From positions 1 to 64,000 of the forward strand of contig JAUHZF010000003.1 of assembly GCA_030426145.1 (NCBI GenBank): a DNA stretch of 64,000 nt. The letters are read 5' to 3'. Of this stretch, positions 8,461 to 17,973 are shown piece after piece; position 1 is the stretch's first letter, and each line of letters begins with the position of its first letter. Under the pieces are notes generated by a model, which saw only the letters and a list, made by a program, of their open reading frames with translations, made no database searches and had not been told where the DNA came from. Source of the DNA: Polyangia bacterium. Its GTDB lineage: Bacteria > Myxococcota_A > Polyangia > Polyangiales > Polyangiaceae. Both the position numbers and the translations under genes were made by a program.

Positions 8461-9501
8461 ATGCCTGAAGAGCAGACCAGCAAGCAGCAAGAGTTCATGG
8501 CGCGCAACTGGCGCGAGCTCATCCGCCCCCGCGGCGTGACCCTCGATCCCGATTCGGCCACCGACTCCTACGGGAAGTTCGTGTGTGAGCCTCTCGAGCG
8601 TGGGTTCGGCACCACCATCGGCAACTCGCTCCGCCGCGTGCTCCTCCGCTCGCTGCAGGGCGCGGCCGTGACCGCGGTCCGCATGGAGGGTGCGCTCCAC
8701 GAGTTCACCACCATCCCCGACATCGTCGAGGACGTGAGCGACATCATCCTCAACCTCAAAGAGGTGGTGTTCAAGGCGCACGAGGCCAAGCCCTACACCG
8801 TGCGCATCGACAAGGAGGGCCCCGGCCCCGTGCTCGCCGGCGACATCCAGCTCGTCGACGGCCTCACCGTGCTCAACCCCGACCACCTCGTCTGCGTGCT
8901 CGACAAGAAGGGCCCCTTCCAGGCCGAGCTCACCGTGAACGTGAGCCGCGGCTACGTGCCCGCCGAGCGCAACAAGACCGCGATGATGCCCATCGGCACC
9001 ATCCCCGTCGACGCCCTCTTCTCCCCCGTGCGCAAGGTGAACTACTCGGTCACCAACGCTCGCGTGGGGCAGATCACGGACTACGACAAGCTCACCCTCG
9101 AGGTCTGGACCGACGGCTCGGTCGTGCCCGCGGACGCGGTCGCCTTCGCGGCCAAGATCCTCAAGGAGCAGCTCAACATCTGGATCAACTTCGAAGAGGT
9201 CGAAGAGGTCTACCCACAGCCCGGTGACGAGGAAGAGCCGCTCAACGAGAACCTCTTCCGCTCGGTCGAGGAGCTCGAGCTCAGCGTCCGTTCCGCCAAC
9301 TGCCTCCAGAACGCCAACATCCAGCTCATCGGCGAGCTGGTGCAGCGCTCGGAGCAGGACATGCTGAAGACCAAGAACTTCGGTCGTAAGTCGCTCAAGG
9401 AGATCAAAGAGATCCTCGCGAGCATGAGCCTCTCCCTCGGCATGAAGATCGACAACTGGCCCCAGCTCCTCGAGCGCTGGAACCAGCAGAAGAACCAATA
9501 G
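8461..9501 (+). CDS. rpoA: DNA-directed RNA polymerase subunit alpha
   Basis: Alpha subunit of 346 residues, which dimerises to scaffold RNA polymerase assembly. The N-terminal domain shows [20 protein letters not shown] and [21 protein letters not shown]; the C-terminal domain carries the UP-element and activator surface [20 protein letters not shown] with the [15 protein letters not shown] helix. ATG 8461 was chosen over upstream in-frame codons because it follows GAGAGGAAC and gives the usual N-terminus. It is the distal gene of the alpha operon with rplQ. Confidence 0.97.
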   Translation: MPEEQTSKQQEFMARNWRELIRPRGVTLDPDSATDSYGKFVCEPLERGFGTTIGNSLRRVLLRSLQGAAVTAVRMEGALHEFTTIPDIVEDVSDIILNLKEVVFKAHEAKPYTVRIDKEGPGPVLAGDIQLVDGLTVLNPDHLVCVLDKKGPFQAELTVNVSRGYVPAERNKTAMMPIGTIPVDALFSPVRKVNYSVTNARVGQITDYDKLTLEVWTDGSVVPADAVAFAAKILKEQLNIWINFEEVEEVYPQPGDEEEPLNENLFRSVEELELSVRSANCLQNANIQLIGELVQRSEQDMLKTKNFGRKSLKEIKEILASMSLSLGMKIDNWPQLLERWNQQKNQ

Positions 9502-9573
9502 GCCGCGCGCTGCGCCTCGGGCCCGACGCCATCGTGGTGAAGGGCCCCCCAACGAAGAGATAGGAAGCCCACC

Positions 9574-10140
9574 ATGCGTCACCGCAAAGACGGACGGCAG
9601 TTCGGCCGGAACACCAGCCACCGGCGCGCGATGTTTCGCAACCTCGCCGCCAACCTCGTGAACCACGAGCGCATCCTGACCACCGACGCCAAGGCCAAAG
9701 AGCTGCGGCGGGTCACCGAGCGACTCATCACCAAGGCCAAGCGGCTTGGTCCCATCGCCTACACCCCGCAAGAGAAGCTGGACGACACGGGGCGCGCCAA
9801 GCGTCTCGCGGTGTCTCGCAACCTCGGGGGCTTCCTCCCCCGCTGGGGCGTCGAGAAGGACGGCACCAAGCGTGACCTCGTCGAGAAGGTGATGGTCGAG
9901 CTCGCCCAGCGCTTCGCGGAGCGTCCCGGTGGCTACACCCGCATCATCAAGGTCGGTCCCCGCAAGGGTGACGGTGCCTCCATGAGCCTCATCGAGTTCG
10001 TGGACGCCGCCCCGGTCGGGTCCAAGCAGATGGAGGACGTCGTCGAGGCGGCTGAGGCGGCTGCGGCCGACGAGCCCGAGACGGATGCTGCCGACGACGC
10101 AGCGTCCGACGACGACGAGAGCGAAGAGAAGGACGACTGA
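9574..10140 (+). CDS. rplQ: 50S ribosomal protein L17 with acidic tail
   Basis: L17, positioned near the peptide exit tunnel. The core begins [23 protein letters not shown] ([18 protein letters not shown] is the family signature) and continues [19 protein letters not shown]. At 188 residues it is longer than the ~120 of most bacteria: after residue ~150 there is an Ala/Glu/Asp-rich tail ([19 protein letters not shown], ending [10 protein letters not shown]). The tail is low complexity and strongly negative, unusual for a ribosomal protein. The ribosomal operon probably ends here or with acyP, 15 bases downstream. Confidence 0.95.
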   Translation: MRHRKDGRQFGRNTSHRRAMFRNLAANLVNHERILTTDAKAKELRRVTERLITKAKRLGPIAYTPQEKLDDTGRAKRLAVSRNLGGFLPRWGVEKDGTKRDLVEKVMVELAQRFAERPGGYTRIIKVGPRKGDGASMSLIEFVDAAPVGSKQMEDVVEAAEAAAADEPETDAADDAASDDDESEEKDD

Positions 10141-10155
10141 GTCGCTCGCAGGCCC

Positions 10156-10434
10156 ATGGGTCTCAAGCAGATTCACATCCGCGTCCACGGCCGGGTTCAA
10201 GGCGTCTTCTTCCGGGCCTCCGCACAGCGTGAGGCCAAGCGGCTCGGTCTGACCGGCTGGGTGCGAAACCGAAAAGACACCACCGTCGAGCTGGTGGCCG
10301 AAGGCGAAGAGACCGGCATCAAGGATCTCATCGCCTGGGCCCAGACGGGGCCCTCCGCCGCGCGCGTCGACAAGGTCGACGTGCGCTGGCGATCTTTCGT
10401 CGGCGATTTCTTCGACTTCCGGATCGTCGAATAG
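10156..10434 (+). CDS. acyP: Acylphosphatase
   Basis: Acylphosphatase of 92 residues, hydrolysing carboxyl-phosphate bonds such as those of acetyl phosphate or 1,3-bisphosphoglycerate. The signature [20 protein letters not shown] holds the phosphate-binding loop with catalytic Arg, and [19 protein letters not shown] contains the catalytic Asn and the second signature. Length is normal. It follows rplQ by 15 bases and may be co-transcribed with the ribosomal operon. Confidence 0.95.
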   Translation: MGLKQIHIRVHGRVQGVFFRASAQREAKRLGLTGWVRNRKDTTVELVAEGEETGIKDLIAWAQTGPSAARVDKVDVRWRSFVGDFFDFRIVE

Positions 10435-10478
10435 ACTCCGGCTCACCGGCGTTAACCGAGTCGGTGGGAGCCATGGAG

Positions 10479-12110
10479 ATGATGGGCACGCGTTCGAGAC
10501 TGACCTTGGTGTCGCTCTTGGCGACGTGCCTTTCGTGCATTTCACCGGCGTACGCGGAGGACCCGCCGCCGATGCCATCGGCGTCCGCGCCCGAGATCCC
10601 GCTGCCGGAGATCCCGCCGATGCCAGACACGGCCCTGCCCCCGGCCGACCCCGAGAAGGCGCAGGGGCTCCGTTCCCGCTTCGACGAGCTCACCGCCTTG
10701 TCGGTCGAGGCGCCGCTGGACACGCCCGACTTCGGCTTCTTCTTGGCCGACCTCGGCGATGGCGTGGTCCCGGTGATCGCGGCCGAGCTCACTACCCTCA
10801 AGGAGCGCCTCGACGGCAAGGCTGCCCTCGACGTGCTCGATGACGCGCGCAAGGAGGGGCGGAAGGCCATCAAGAAGGCCAAGAAGGGGGGCGACGACGA
10901 GGACGGTGATTGGCTCGTTTTCGTGCTCTCGCTGCAGCGCACCGACTCCGACGCGTGGCGCGACACGGTGAAGCTCTACGGCATGCTGCGCATGCTCGAG
11001 AAGGTGGGGACGACGGCTGCGGTGCGGCTGATGGTCGACACCTACAGCCGCTTCGGCGAGCTGGTTCGCATCGACTTGCAACGGGCCTTCGACCGCCTCG
11101 AGAACCGAGCCGTGCCCGCGCTCATCGAAGCGAAGCAACACGACGCCAAGAAGGTGCGTACTTGGGCTCGCAAGCAGCTCGACCGCATGGGGAAGGTCAC
11201 GGCTGGCGAAGCGGTGAGCACCACCGACCACGTCGTTTTGGCCGACGTGCTCCGCGCCTTCGGTCGCATCGCGGATCTCGACTCGACGCGCGTGATTCTC
11301 AGCTACTGCAATGCCGATCGGGCCCAACTGCGCGAGGCCGCCCGCCAGGCCATCGGGGCCCTTGGTGAGCCGGCGGAGTGGCACATCAAGGACGTTTACA
11401 AGACCCTCACCGGTGATAAGCCACCGCGCGACTGGGACTGGAAGCGCGCAGCCCGCGAGCTGTTCCGCCGTTACGACCAGCAACGCCTGTCGTCCGTCTA
11501 CCAGCTGATGTCCGACGGCGATGCGGCGCAGAAAGAGGGCAAACCCCAAGACGCCACGGCCGCCTACGACAAGGTCCTGGCCCGCATGCCGGGCTTCCCG
11601 AGGCGCCACGAGATGGTGCCGGCCTACATCGGTCACGCGGAGGCCTTGGCGCAGGAGGGCAGTGAGCAGAAGGCGATGCTCCTCCTGCGCAAGGCGCGAC
11701 GACTCCTCCCTGAGGGAGAAGCTGCGGGCGATGCGGAGAAGGCCATCGACGCCAAGCTGACCTTCCTCGAGGCCAAGGCCCTCTTCGACGCCGGCACGCC
11801 AGACCCCTTCCTCATCCAGCGCGCCATCGAGCTCGACCCCGGCAACGAAGTGGCCAAGCAGATGCTGGCCTCGCTGGAGTCGAAGGCCGAAGCGAAGAAG
11901 AAAGAGACCAAGCAGTACGGAACGGCCATCGGGGTGGGCGTCGGTGCCCTCGCCCTCGCGATCCTTTTGGTGCGGTTTCCGCGCCGCCGGCGCGAGGAAG
12001 AGACGCCGAACGAGGAGGAGGCCCCAAGAGCCGAGCCGCAGGCCGCTCCGTTGGACGAGCCGCCTCCCGAGGAGGCGCCTGTCGACGCGCCTCCTGACCC
12101 ACCCGCCTGA
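10479..12110 (+). CDS. Exported HEAT/TPR-like protein with C-terminal membrane anchor
   Basis: The function is not recognised. A cleavable signal peptide (RLTLVSLLATCLSCISPAYA, then AEDPPP) is followed by a Pro-rich stretch, an alpha-helical region with HEAT-like repeats (residues about 130-330), TPR-like helices (DAAQKEGKPQDATAAYDKVL; RAIELDPGNEVAKQML near 450) and one membrane helix (IGVGVGALALAILLVRF) before an RRRRE stop-transfer signal. The C-terminus is Pro/Glu-rich. It should sit in the inner membrane with the helical body in the periplasm. GTG 10464 and ATGs at 10473, 10479 and 10482 are in frame; 10479 was chosen because GTGGGAG lies eight bases upstream of it. Confidence 0.8.
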   Translation: MMGTRSRLTLVSLLATCLSCISPAYAEDPPPMPSASAPEIPLPEIPPMPDTALPPADPEKAQGLRSRFDELTALSVEAPLDTPDFGFFLADLGDGVVPVIAAELTTLKERLDGKAALDVLDDARKEGRKAIKKAKKGGDDEDGDWLVFVLSLQRTDSDAWRDTVKLYGMLRMLEKVGTTAAVRLMVDTYSRFGELVRIDLQRAFDRLENRAVPALIEAKQHDAKKVRTWARKQLDRMGKVTAGEAVSTTDHVVLADVLRAFGRIADLDSTRVILSYCNADRAQLREAARQAIGALGEPAEWHIKDVYKTLTGDKPPRDWDWKRAARELFRRYDQQRLSSVYQLMSDGDAAQKEGKPQDATAAYDKVLARMPGFPRRHEMVPAYIGHAEALAQEGSEQKAMLLLRKARRLLPEGEAAGDAEKAIDAKLTFLEAKALFDAGTPDPFLIQRAIELDPGNEVAKQMLASLESKAEAKKKETKQYGTAIGVGVGALALAILLVRFPRRRREEETPNEEEAPRAEPQAAPLDEPPPEEAPVDAPPDPPA

Positions 12111-12162
12111 GGTGGAGGGGTGCCTTGCCCCCCGCCGATGGCGATGAAACAGTCGCGCCGCG

Positions 12163-13434
12163 ATGAAGTGCTTCCAAGGCGGCTTTGTTATCGCCCTCGG
12201 TTTGTTGGTGGGGCTGACCGGCTGCGGTGACGACAAGAAGTCGAGCGAGTCGGGCGACAAGCCAGCTGAGACGAAGAACGAGGACAAGCCCGCGGCCAGC
12301 GCTTCCGCGACGGCGAGTGCCACGGCTTCTGCTCCGGCGGCGGCGGTCGACACCGGTCCGACCATCGATCTTCCGGCGGGGAAGTTTCGCGCTGGCAGCA
12401 AGTGCATGGATCTGCCGCGCAGCCGGCGCCACGAGCTCGAGTACGAGCAGGTGAGCATGGGGGCCTACTCCATGGACAAGTACCCCTACCCCAACGAGGT
12501 GGGTAAACCGGCCAAGCTCGGCGTGACGTGGAAGGAGGCCAACGACCTCTGCGAGGCACGAGGCAAGCGTCTCTGTACCGAGATGGAGTGGGAGTACGCC
12601 TGCAAGGGGCCCAAGAGCCTGACCTATCCTTGGGGGCCGAGCTTCAAGAAGGGGATCTGCCCGGGTGAGCTCGATCACGTGCTCGGGCAACGCGAGAGCT
12701 GCGTCAGCGAGTTCGGCATGGCCGACGTCATCGGTGTGGCCATGGAGTGGACGGCCAGCGACTGGAAGCGGGGCACGGCAGATGGCCACAAGGTCGTGCG
12801 CGGCGCGCGCGAGAAGGTCGTGAGCTGGCTCAGCGCGCGCTGCACCCACAGCCGAAAGCGCGACCCCAATCTCACCTACGACAACGTTGGCTTCCGGTGC
12901 TGCAGTGGGCCGGCCAACGCGGCCGAGGTGGTGATCCCGCAGAACAAGGAGCGCACTGTCCAGGCCTTCACCGACCTCGACACGGACTACGAGATGATGC
13001 TCATGAAGTCGATGCCTCGGGACCACCGCGGCATCGTCGACGTCGAGCTCAGCTTCGAGAAGGCCTACTACTGGCACCCTCGAGAGAACGAGGAGATGGT
13101 CATCGGGATCTGGAAGGGCAAGCCCAAGACGGGGGGCCCCTTCTACGAGGTCGCGGTCTTCAAGGTCTGCCCCGGTCGGGCTTGGCTCACGGCTCACATG
13201 AAGGGACCCGTGGCCGAGGTGGGCAAGCCCAAGGTCGGCGTGAAGCCCAACCGGCTCTCGTTCGACGTGGAGACCGATGGTCGCAAGGGGACCGTCAAGC
13301 TCCAAGAGTGGTACGGCACCGTGAAGCTGAATCAGCCGGACTGGGTGAAGAAGGGCAACATGCTCAAGGTGGGTAAGGTCGGTGTATCGCCCGATGATGC
13401 CAAGGCCACGTCGAGCGCCACCCTGAACCCGTAG
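12163..13434 (+). CDS. FGE-sulfatase (SUMF1)-domain lipoprotein
   Basis: A lipoprotein signal (ALGLLVGLTGC, lipobox LTGC) and a low-complexity Ala/Ser/Lys linker precede a domain of the formylglycine-generating-enzyme/SUMF1 family. It shows MDKYPYPNEVGKPAKLGVTW, then A-DLCEARGKRLCTEMEWEYAC, PWG, and a late GFRCC. The paired catalytic cysteines of genuine FGE are not evident, so it is more likely one of the many non-enzymatic SUMF1 proteins that myxobacteria use as binding modules. A second region of about 150 residues after GFRCC is unassigned. It may share transcription with the histidine kinase 13 bases downstream. Confidence 0.82.
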   Translation: MKCFQGGFVIALGLLVGLTGCGDDKKSSESGDKPAETKNEDKPAASASATASATASAPAAAVDTGPTIDLPAGKFRAGSKCMDLPRSRRHELEYEQVSMGAYSMDKYPYPNEVGKPAKLGVTWKEANDLCEARGKRLCTEMEWEYACKGPKSLTYPWGPSFKKGICPGELDHVLGQRESCVSEFGMADVIGVAMEWTASDWKRGTADGHKVVRGAREKVVSWLSARCTHSRKRDPNLTYDNVGFRCCSGPANAAEVVIPQNKERTVQAFTDLDTDYEMMLMKSMPRDHRGIVDVELSFEKAYYWHPRENEEMVIGIWKGKPKTGGPFYEVAVFKVCPGRAWLTAHMKGPVAEVGKPKVGVKPNRLSFDVETDGRKGTVKLQEWYGTVKLNQPDWVKKGNMLKVGKVGVSPDDAKATSSATLNP

Positions 13435-13447
13435 CGAGAGAGAGCCT

Positions 13448-15304
13448 TTGCCGAGCTCCCCCCCGCCCTCCAGCCGCGCCGAGACCGACCTTCGGGCCGC
13501 GCTCGGGCGTGCGCGAAGGGCGGTCGACGTCCTGCGACGGGTCGGCGCCGCGGTGGGACGGGTCGAGCTCGCCGAGCTGCTCCACCTCATCGTCGACACC
13601 ACGACCGACGTGCTCTGCGCCGAGCGCGCGACCCTCTACCTGCGCGATGGCGACCAGCTCGTCGCCCGCGTGAAGCGCGGCGGGGAAGATGTGGAGATCA
13701 CCCTCGCGCTCGGACAGGGCATCGCAGGCCACGTCGCCGAGACGGGCGAGACGCTGCACGTGCCCGATGCCTACGCCGACCCTCGCTTCGACCGCAGCTG
13801 GGACGAGCGCAGCGGCTATCGCACGGAGACCATGCTCGCCGTGCCGCTTCGCGACCAACGCGACCAGGTGATCGGCGTCTTGCAGGTGCTCAACAAGCAG
13901 TGTGCACCGGGCAAAGACCGGGTGGTGGCCTTCAACCACCACGACATCGAGCTGCTCGAGGCCCTCGCCATTCAGGCCGCCGTCGCGATCGACATGGGGA
14001 GCCTCGTGGGTGAGCTGCGGTCGAACATGGACCAGCTCCAAGCGACCAAGCGACGACTCGAACGTTCCTATCGCGACCTGGAGCTGCTCTACGAGCTCGA
14101 GACCTCGATGAGTCGGGCCGAGAGCGTCGATGCTCTTGCGCGATCGGTGGTCACCCTCACGGCCCAGGCTTGCGACGCCGAGGCGGGAGCCTTGCTGCAT
14201 CTCACCGAAGACGAGCAGGTTCTCTACGTCGTCAACCTCGACGCCCCCGAGGCCGTGCGCAAGGTGGTCGTGCAGCCGGGCGAGGGCATCGCCGCGCGAG
14301 CCGCGCGTAAGGGAGAAGTCCTCCGGCTCGACGCCCCGCGACGGGTGCGGGACCCGCGACGGGTGCGAGAGCTCTTGGGGGTGAACGTGCGCAATGCCAT
14401 CGCGGCTCCGCTCGGCGACCGCGACGAGGTGCATGGTGCGCTCGCCCTCTACAATCACGATGACGGGCCCTTCCGCAATGCGGACAGCGCGCTCCTCAAG
14501 CTCGTCAGCGCCAACGTTCAGACCGAGCTTCGATTGCTCGCGGCGCGTCGACGACGCGAGCGCGCCGAGCGCTTGGGGGAGATCGGCCAGCTCCTCAGTG
14601 GCGTCATGCACGACCTCCGAACGCCGCTCACCGTGATCAGTGGCTACCTCCAGCTCATGGAGGTCTCCGAGGACCCGACCGAGCGCTCTGCTTACGCCAT
14701 GACGGTGCGCGAGCAGTTCGACATCATCGCCGGCATGCAGAAGGACATTCTCGCATATGCCCGCGGCGAGACCGATCTGCTGGTGCGCAAGGTCTACATC
14801 GATCGTTTCGTCGAGCGGCTTCGCCGAAACTTCTCCCCCGAAGCGAAGCGAAAGAAGATCGAGCTCTCCACCGAGATCGGGTTCAAGGGCACCGCCTACT
14901 TCGACGAGCGGCGCATCGGTCGGGCCCTCAGCAACCTCATTCGCAACGCGATCGAGGCAGTCGAGCAGGGCGAGCGCGAAGGAAAGATCCGCATCACCAC
15001 CAAGCGGCGCGAAGAGGACCTCGTGATCATCGTGCGCGACAACGGGCCCGGCATCCCACGCGCCATTCGGTCGAAGATCTTCGAGCCCTTCGTGACACGG
15101 GGAAAGAAGACCGGGACGGGGCTCGGGCTCTCGAACGTGAAAGAGATGGTCGACGAGCACGAGGGGCGCATCGAGGTGCGCTCGTCGAGCCGGGGCACGA
15201 GCTTCGAGGTCGTGCTTCCGCTAGGGTTGGTCCCACCGGGATTGCGCGGCACTCCCCCAAGCTCTCAACGCCTGCCGGTGGCCGAGCCGGCGGGAGACCC
15301 TTGA
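13448..15304 (+). CDS. GAF-domain sensor histidine kinase (soluble)
   Basis: A 618-residue histidine kinase without membrane segments. Two GAF domains occupy residues about 20-180 (TLYLRDGDQLVARVKRGGE, GQGIAGHVAETGE, TMLAVPLRDQ) and 220-370, joined by a coiled coil. HisKA follows with the H-box LSGVMHDLRTPLTVISGY, phospho-acceptor His388, then HATPase_c with N-box LSNLIRNAIEAVEQGE, G1 DNGPGIP and G2 GTGLGLSNV. The start is TTG 13448 after a GAGAGAG tract; no better ATG is in frame. No response regulator is adjacent, so the partner is unknown. Confidence 0.92.
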   Translation: MPSSPPPSSRAETDLRAALGRARRAVDVLRRVGAAVGRVELAELLHLIVDTTTDVLCAERATLYLRDGDQLVARVKRGGEDVEITLALGQGIAGHVAETGETLHVPDAYADPRFDRSWDERSGYRTETMLAVPLRDQRDQVIGVLQVLNKQCAPGKDRVVAFNHHDIELLEALAIQAAVAIDMGSLVGELRSNMDQLQATKRRLERSYRDLELLYELETSMSRAESVDALARSVVTLTAQACDAEAGALLHLTEDEQVLYVVNLDAPEAVRKVVVQPGEGIAARAARKGEVLRLDAPRRVRDPRRVRELLGVNVRNAIAAPLGDRDEVHGALALYNHDDGPFRNADSALLKLVSANVQTELRLLAARRRRERAERLGEIGQLLSGVMHDLRTPLTVISGYLQLMEVSEDPTERSAYAMTVREQFDIIAGMQKDILAYARGETDLLVRKVYIDRFVERLRRNFSPEAKRKKIELSTEIGFKGTAYFDERRIGRALSNLIRNAIEAVEQGEREGKIRITTKRREEDLVIIVRDNGPGIPRAIRSKIFEPFVTRGKKTGTGLGLSNVKEMVDEHEGRIEVRSSSRGTSFEVVLPLGLVPPGLRGTPPSSQRLPVAEPAGDP

Positions 15305-15334
15305 GCCCGGAGATCGGGAAGGAATCAGGTAGGT

Positions 15335-16444
15335 ATGTCGGAGCTGCTTCCGATGCTCGAGCCCGAGCGAGAGACCCTCGAGAAGTGCGTCTACTGTCCC
15401 AAGCTCTGTCGGGCGAGCTGCCCCGTGTCGGAGCAGGAGGGCAGCGAGACCGTCACGCCATGGGGCAAGATGAGCATGGCCTACTTCGCGGGTCGCGGCG
15501 ACGTGCCCCAAGACGCGGAGCACGCAGAGAGCGCTTGGGCCTGCACCGGGTGCCAGGCATGCCGCGAACGGTGCAACCACAAGAACGACGTGGCCTACAC
15601 CCTGGGCCAGGCTCGGGCGAGTCACTTCGCCGCCGGCAGCGCGCCGCGTGCTGCGGTTCGGGTGGCCGAGGGCTTCGACGACCACCTCGCCAAGACCAAG
15701 CGCGCGGTCGATGCCTTCGACCCCGAGGCGCGCGCTTCGGCACGGGTCGCGGTGCTGGTCGGGTGCTCGTACGCACGTAACCTCGCGCCCGAGGCGTCGC
15801 GGATCTTCCGGCTCGCTCAGCAGATGGTCGGCGCCGAGGTGAGGGCGATCCGTGCCTGTTGTGGGGGGCCCCTTCTTCAAGCCGGCGACCAGGTTCAGCT
15901 CCATTCTGCCGTTCAGCGGTTGCGTGAAGAAGTCGGCGACGCCCACACGCTTCTCGTGGCCGATCCGGGGTGCGCCCATTCGCTCCAGGAGGTGTTTCCG
16001 CGCATCGCGCCGGAGCCTCCGCCCGTGCAGCTGCTGCTCGACTACGTCTACGCACGGCTCGACCGGGTGCCTGCCGCGGGGCTGCGAAAGCTCGCCGTGC
16101 GCTACCACGATCCCTGCAAGCTCGGACGCGGCCTCGGACGCTACGAAGAGCCCCGCGCCATCCTCGCGCGACTCCTCGGGGCACCACCGAGCGAGATGCC
16201 GCGCGACCGAGCGCAAGCGGAGTGCAGCGGCGGCGGTGGCCTGTTGCCCCTCACGCGTCCACGCACCTCGGCCGCCATCGCCGATGCGCGTATCGCCGAG
16301 CATCGCGCCGCCGGCGGTGGACTCCTCGTATCCGCGTGCGCCGAGAGCATCCGTCGCTTCCGGTCCCGCGGTGAGGTCGCCGTCGACCTGCTTGGCCTCG
16401 TGGCCGAAGCGATGGGTATCGAAGACGACGAAGGCACGCCGTGA
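15335..16444 (+). CDS. CCG-domain Fe-S oxidoreductase (GlcF/HdrD-like)
   Basis: A 369-residue protein of the glycolate oxidase GlcF/heterodisulfide reductase HdrD/succinate dehydrogenase-C-like family. Two [4Fe-4S] motifs are seen: CVYCPKLCRASC (residues about 18-29) and CTGCQACRERC (about 70-80). Two CCG domains follow: VGCSYARN with ACCGGPLL, and YHDPCKLGRGLGRYEEP with ECSGGGGLLPL. The protein should transfer electrons between a flavoprotein and a membrane or soluble acceptor, but no dehydrogenase partner is nearby. Its stop overlaps the GTG start of the HAMP histidine kinase by four bases, which suggests linked function. Confidence 0.88.
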   Translation: MSELLPMLEPERETLEKCVYCPKLCRASCPVSEQEGSETVTPWGKMSMAYFAGRGDVPQDAEHAESAWACTGCQACRERCNHKNDVAYTLGQARASHFAAGSAPRAAVRVAEGFDDHLAKTKRAVDAFDPEARASARVAVLVGCSYARNLAPEASRIFRLAQQMVGAEVRAIRACCGGPLLQAGDQVQLHSAVQRLREEVGDAHTLLVADPGCAHSLQEVFPRIAPEPPPVQLLLDYVYARLDRVPAAGLRKLAVRYHDPCKLGRGLGRYEEPRAILARLLGAPPSEMPRDRAQAECSGGGGLLPLTRPRTSAAIADARIAEHRAAGGGLLVSACAESIRRFRSRGEVAVDLLGLVAEAMGIEDDEGTP

Positions 16445-17973
16445 CCGAAGCGCCGGAGGCGGGGCACGGAAGCACGCCGCGCCGCACCGTGGGGGGACGG
16501 CTCCTCGTCTCCTTCCTCGTGGTCCTGGCCGCCTTCGCCCTCACCCTCGGCTGGAGTCTGCGCGCCCTGCGCGCCTCGGCTGAAGATGCGCGCCAGGTCA
16601 GGGCCGCCTACGTGCCCCTCGTGGCGACCATCGGCGAGGCTCTGGCGGGTCAGAACGTGATGAACACGCAGCTGAACCACATCACGTCGGCCAAGAACCC
16701 GGCCGACGTGCAGCAGTGGATCGAGACCGCACGGCGCGTGAGGCCCCGTACCTTTGCCAAGCTCCGCGACCAGGCGGAGCGAGGCCTGGCCGGCGACGAC
16801 CCGCTACGCCGGGAGGTGAGCGAGGAGGCCCTCGCGCTCGATCAGGCGCTGGCTGGAACTGGGCCCAAGTTCGCGCAGCTCTTTCTCGCCATCGACAAAG
16901 GCGACACCAAGCGAGCCGAGCAGCTGCGCGACGAGCTCGTCTTGGCCGAGACGGACGCGGCCAAACGTCTGCGCGCGCTGCGCCAGCGCGTCGACGAGCA
17001 GATGAAGCAGATCACCGACGCCGCAGAGCGCCGCGAAGAACGGTCGCTCGCGCTGTTGTTGGGTCTTTCGGCCCTCACGCTGCTCGTGGGGCTGGTGACC
17101 TCGGTCTACGCGCGTCGGGTCCTGAGCCCGCTCAATCGCGTGACCTCTCGCGCTCGTGCCGTGGCGGGAGGAGATCTCACGCCGCGCGAGGTGGTGGCGA
17201 CCGACGACGAGCTGGGCGAGCTGGCGTCGACCTTCGAAGACATGGTGGGCGCGATCCGCCGGGCCCGCGCGGAGCTGGTGCAAGCCGAGCGGCTCGCCAC
17301 GATCGGCAAGATGGCCGCCCACATCACGCACGAGGTTCGCAATCCCCTGTCGTCGATCAGCCTCAACCTCGAGCTCCTGGAGGAGGAGCTCTCGGACCCG
17401 AAAGCCGAGGGCGAGGAGGCCCGGCAGCTCCTCAAGGCCATCGTAGGGGAGGTGGAGCGGCTCTCGCAGATCTCCGAACAATACCTCTCCGCCGTTCGCG
17501 AGCCGCGACTCCAGCTGTCGGTCGAGGCCCTCGACGACCTCGTGGCAGAGACCCATGCGTTCGTGCACCCGGAGCTCGCGCGGGCGGGGCTCGAGAGCAA
17601 GCTCGAGGTCGAGGGTGAGGGGTTGCAGGCTGAGGTCGACGAAGGTCAGATCCGACAGGCCCTGCTCAACCTGCTGCGCAACGCGCGGGAGGCGGCGGGC
17701 GACGGCGGGATGGTGCTGCTGCGCGTGGCGCCGGATGAGGACGTGGTCGAGATCGCGGTCGAGGACGACGGACCTGGGATCCCCGAGGACGTGCGGGCGT
17801 CCATCTTCGACCCCTTCTACACCACGAAGCGCCACGGGACCGGCCTCGGGCTCGCGGTGACGCGTTCGATCGTCGAGGCGCACGGCGGCACCATCGTGTG
17901 CGAGCCGCGTGAGGGAGGCGGGACGCGTTTTCGACTGCGGCTTCCTCGCTGTGGAGACGAGCTCAGCGAATGA
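16441..17973 (+). CDS. Membrane sensor histidine kinase with HAMP domain
   Basis: A 510-residue histidine kinase. TM1 is at residues about 20-42 (LLVSFLVVLAAFALTLGW), then a periplasmic helical sensor of about 150 residues, TM2 at 203-222 (LALLLGLSALTLLVGLV) and HAMP (RVLSPLNRVTSRARAVAGGD). The H-box KMAAHITHEVRNPLSSISLN holds His297; HATPase_c shows NLLRNAREAAGDGG, DDGPGIPEDV and GTGLGLAVTRSIV. The start is GTG 16441, overlapping the Fe-S protein gene by four bases (GTGA), so the two are translationally coupled. It converges with the kinase gene on the minus strand, overlapping 11 bases. No response regulator is beside it. Confidence 0.93.
   Translation: MTEAPEAGHGSTPRRTVGGRLLVSFLVVLAAFALTLGWSLRALRASAEDARQVRAAYVPLVATIGEALAGQNVMNTQLNHITSAKNPADVQQWIETARRVRPRTFAKLRDQAERGLAGDDPLRREVSEEALALDQALAGTGPKFAQLFLAIDKGDTKRAEQLRDELVLAETDAAKRLRALRQRVDEQMKQITDAAERREERSLALLLGLSALTLLVGLVTSVYARRVLSPLNRVTSRARAVAGGDLTPREVVATDDELGELASTFEDMVGAIRRARAELVQAERLATIGKMAAHITHEVRNPLSSISLNLELLEEELSDPKAEGEEARQLLKAIVGEVERLSQISEQYLSAVREPRLQLSVEALDDLVAETHAFVHPELARAGLESKLEVEGEGLQAEVDEGQIRQALLNLLRNAREAAGDGGMVLLRVAPDEDVVEIAVEDDGPGIPEDVRASIFDPFYTTKRHGTGLGLAVTRSIVEAHGGTIVCEPREGGGTRFRLRLPRCGDELSE

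Noticed and set aside
8257..10578. Minus-strand frame of about 770 codons opposite rpoA-rplQ-acyP
   Set aside because: It overlaps three certain genes on the other strand and encodes no recognisable protein.
12163..13434. Idea that the FGE-like protein activates the sulfatase at 58560
   Set aside because: The sulfatase-like protein lacks the Cys/Ser substrate motif, the FGE catalytic cysteines are not evident, and the genes are 46 kb apart.
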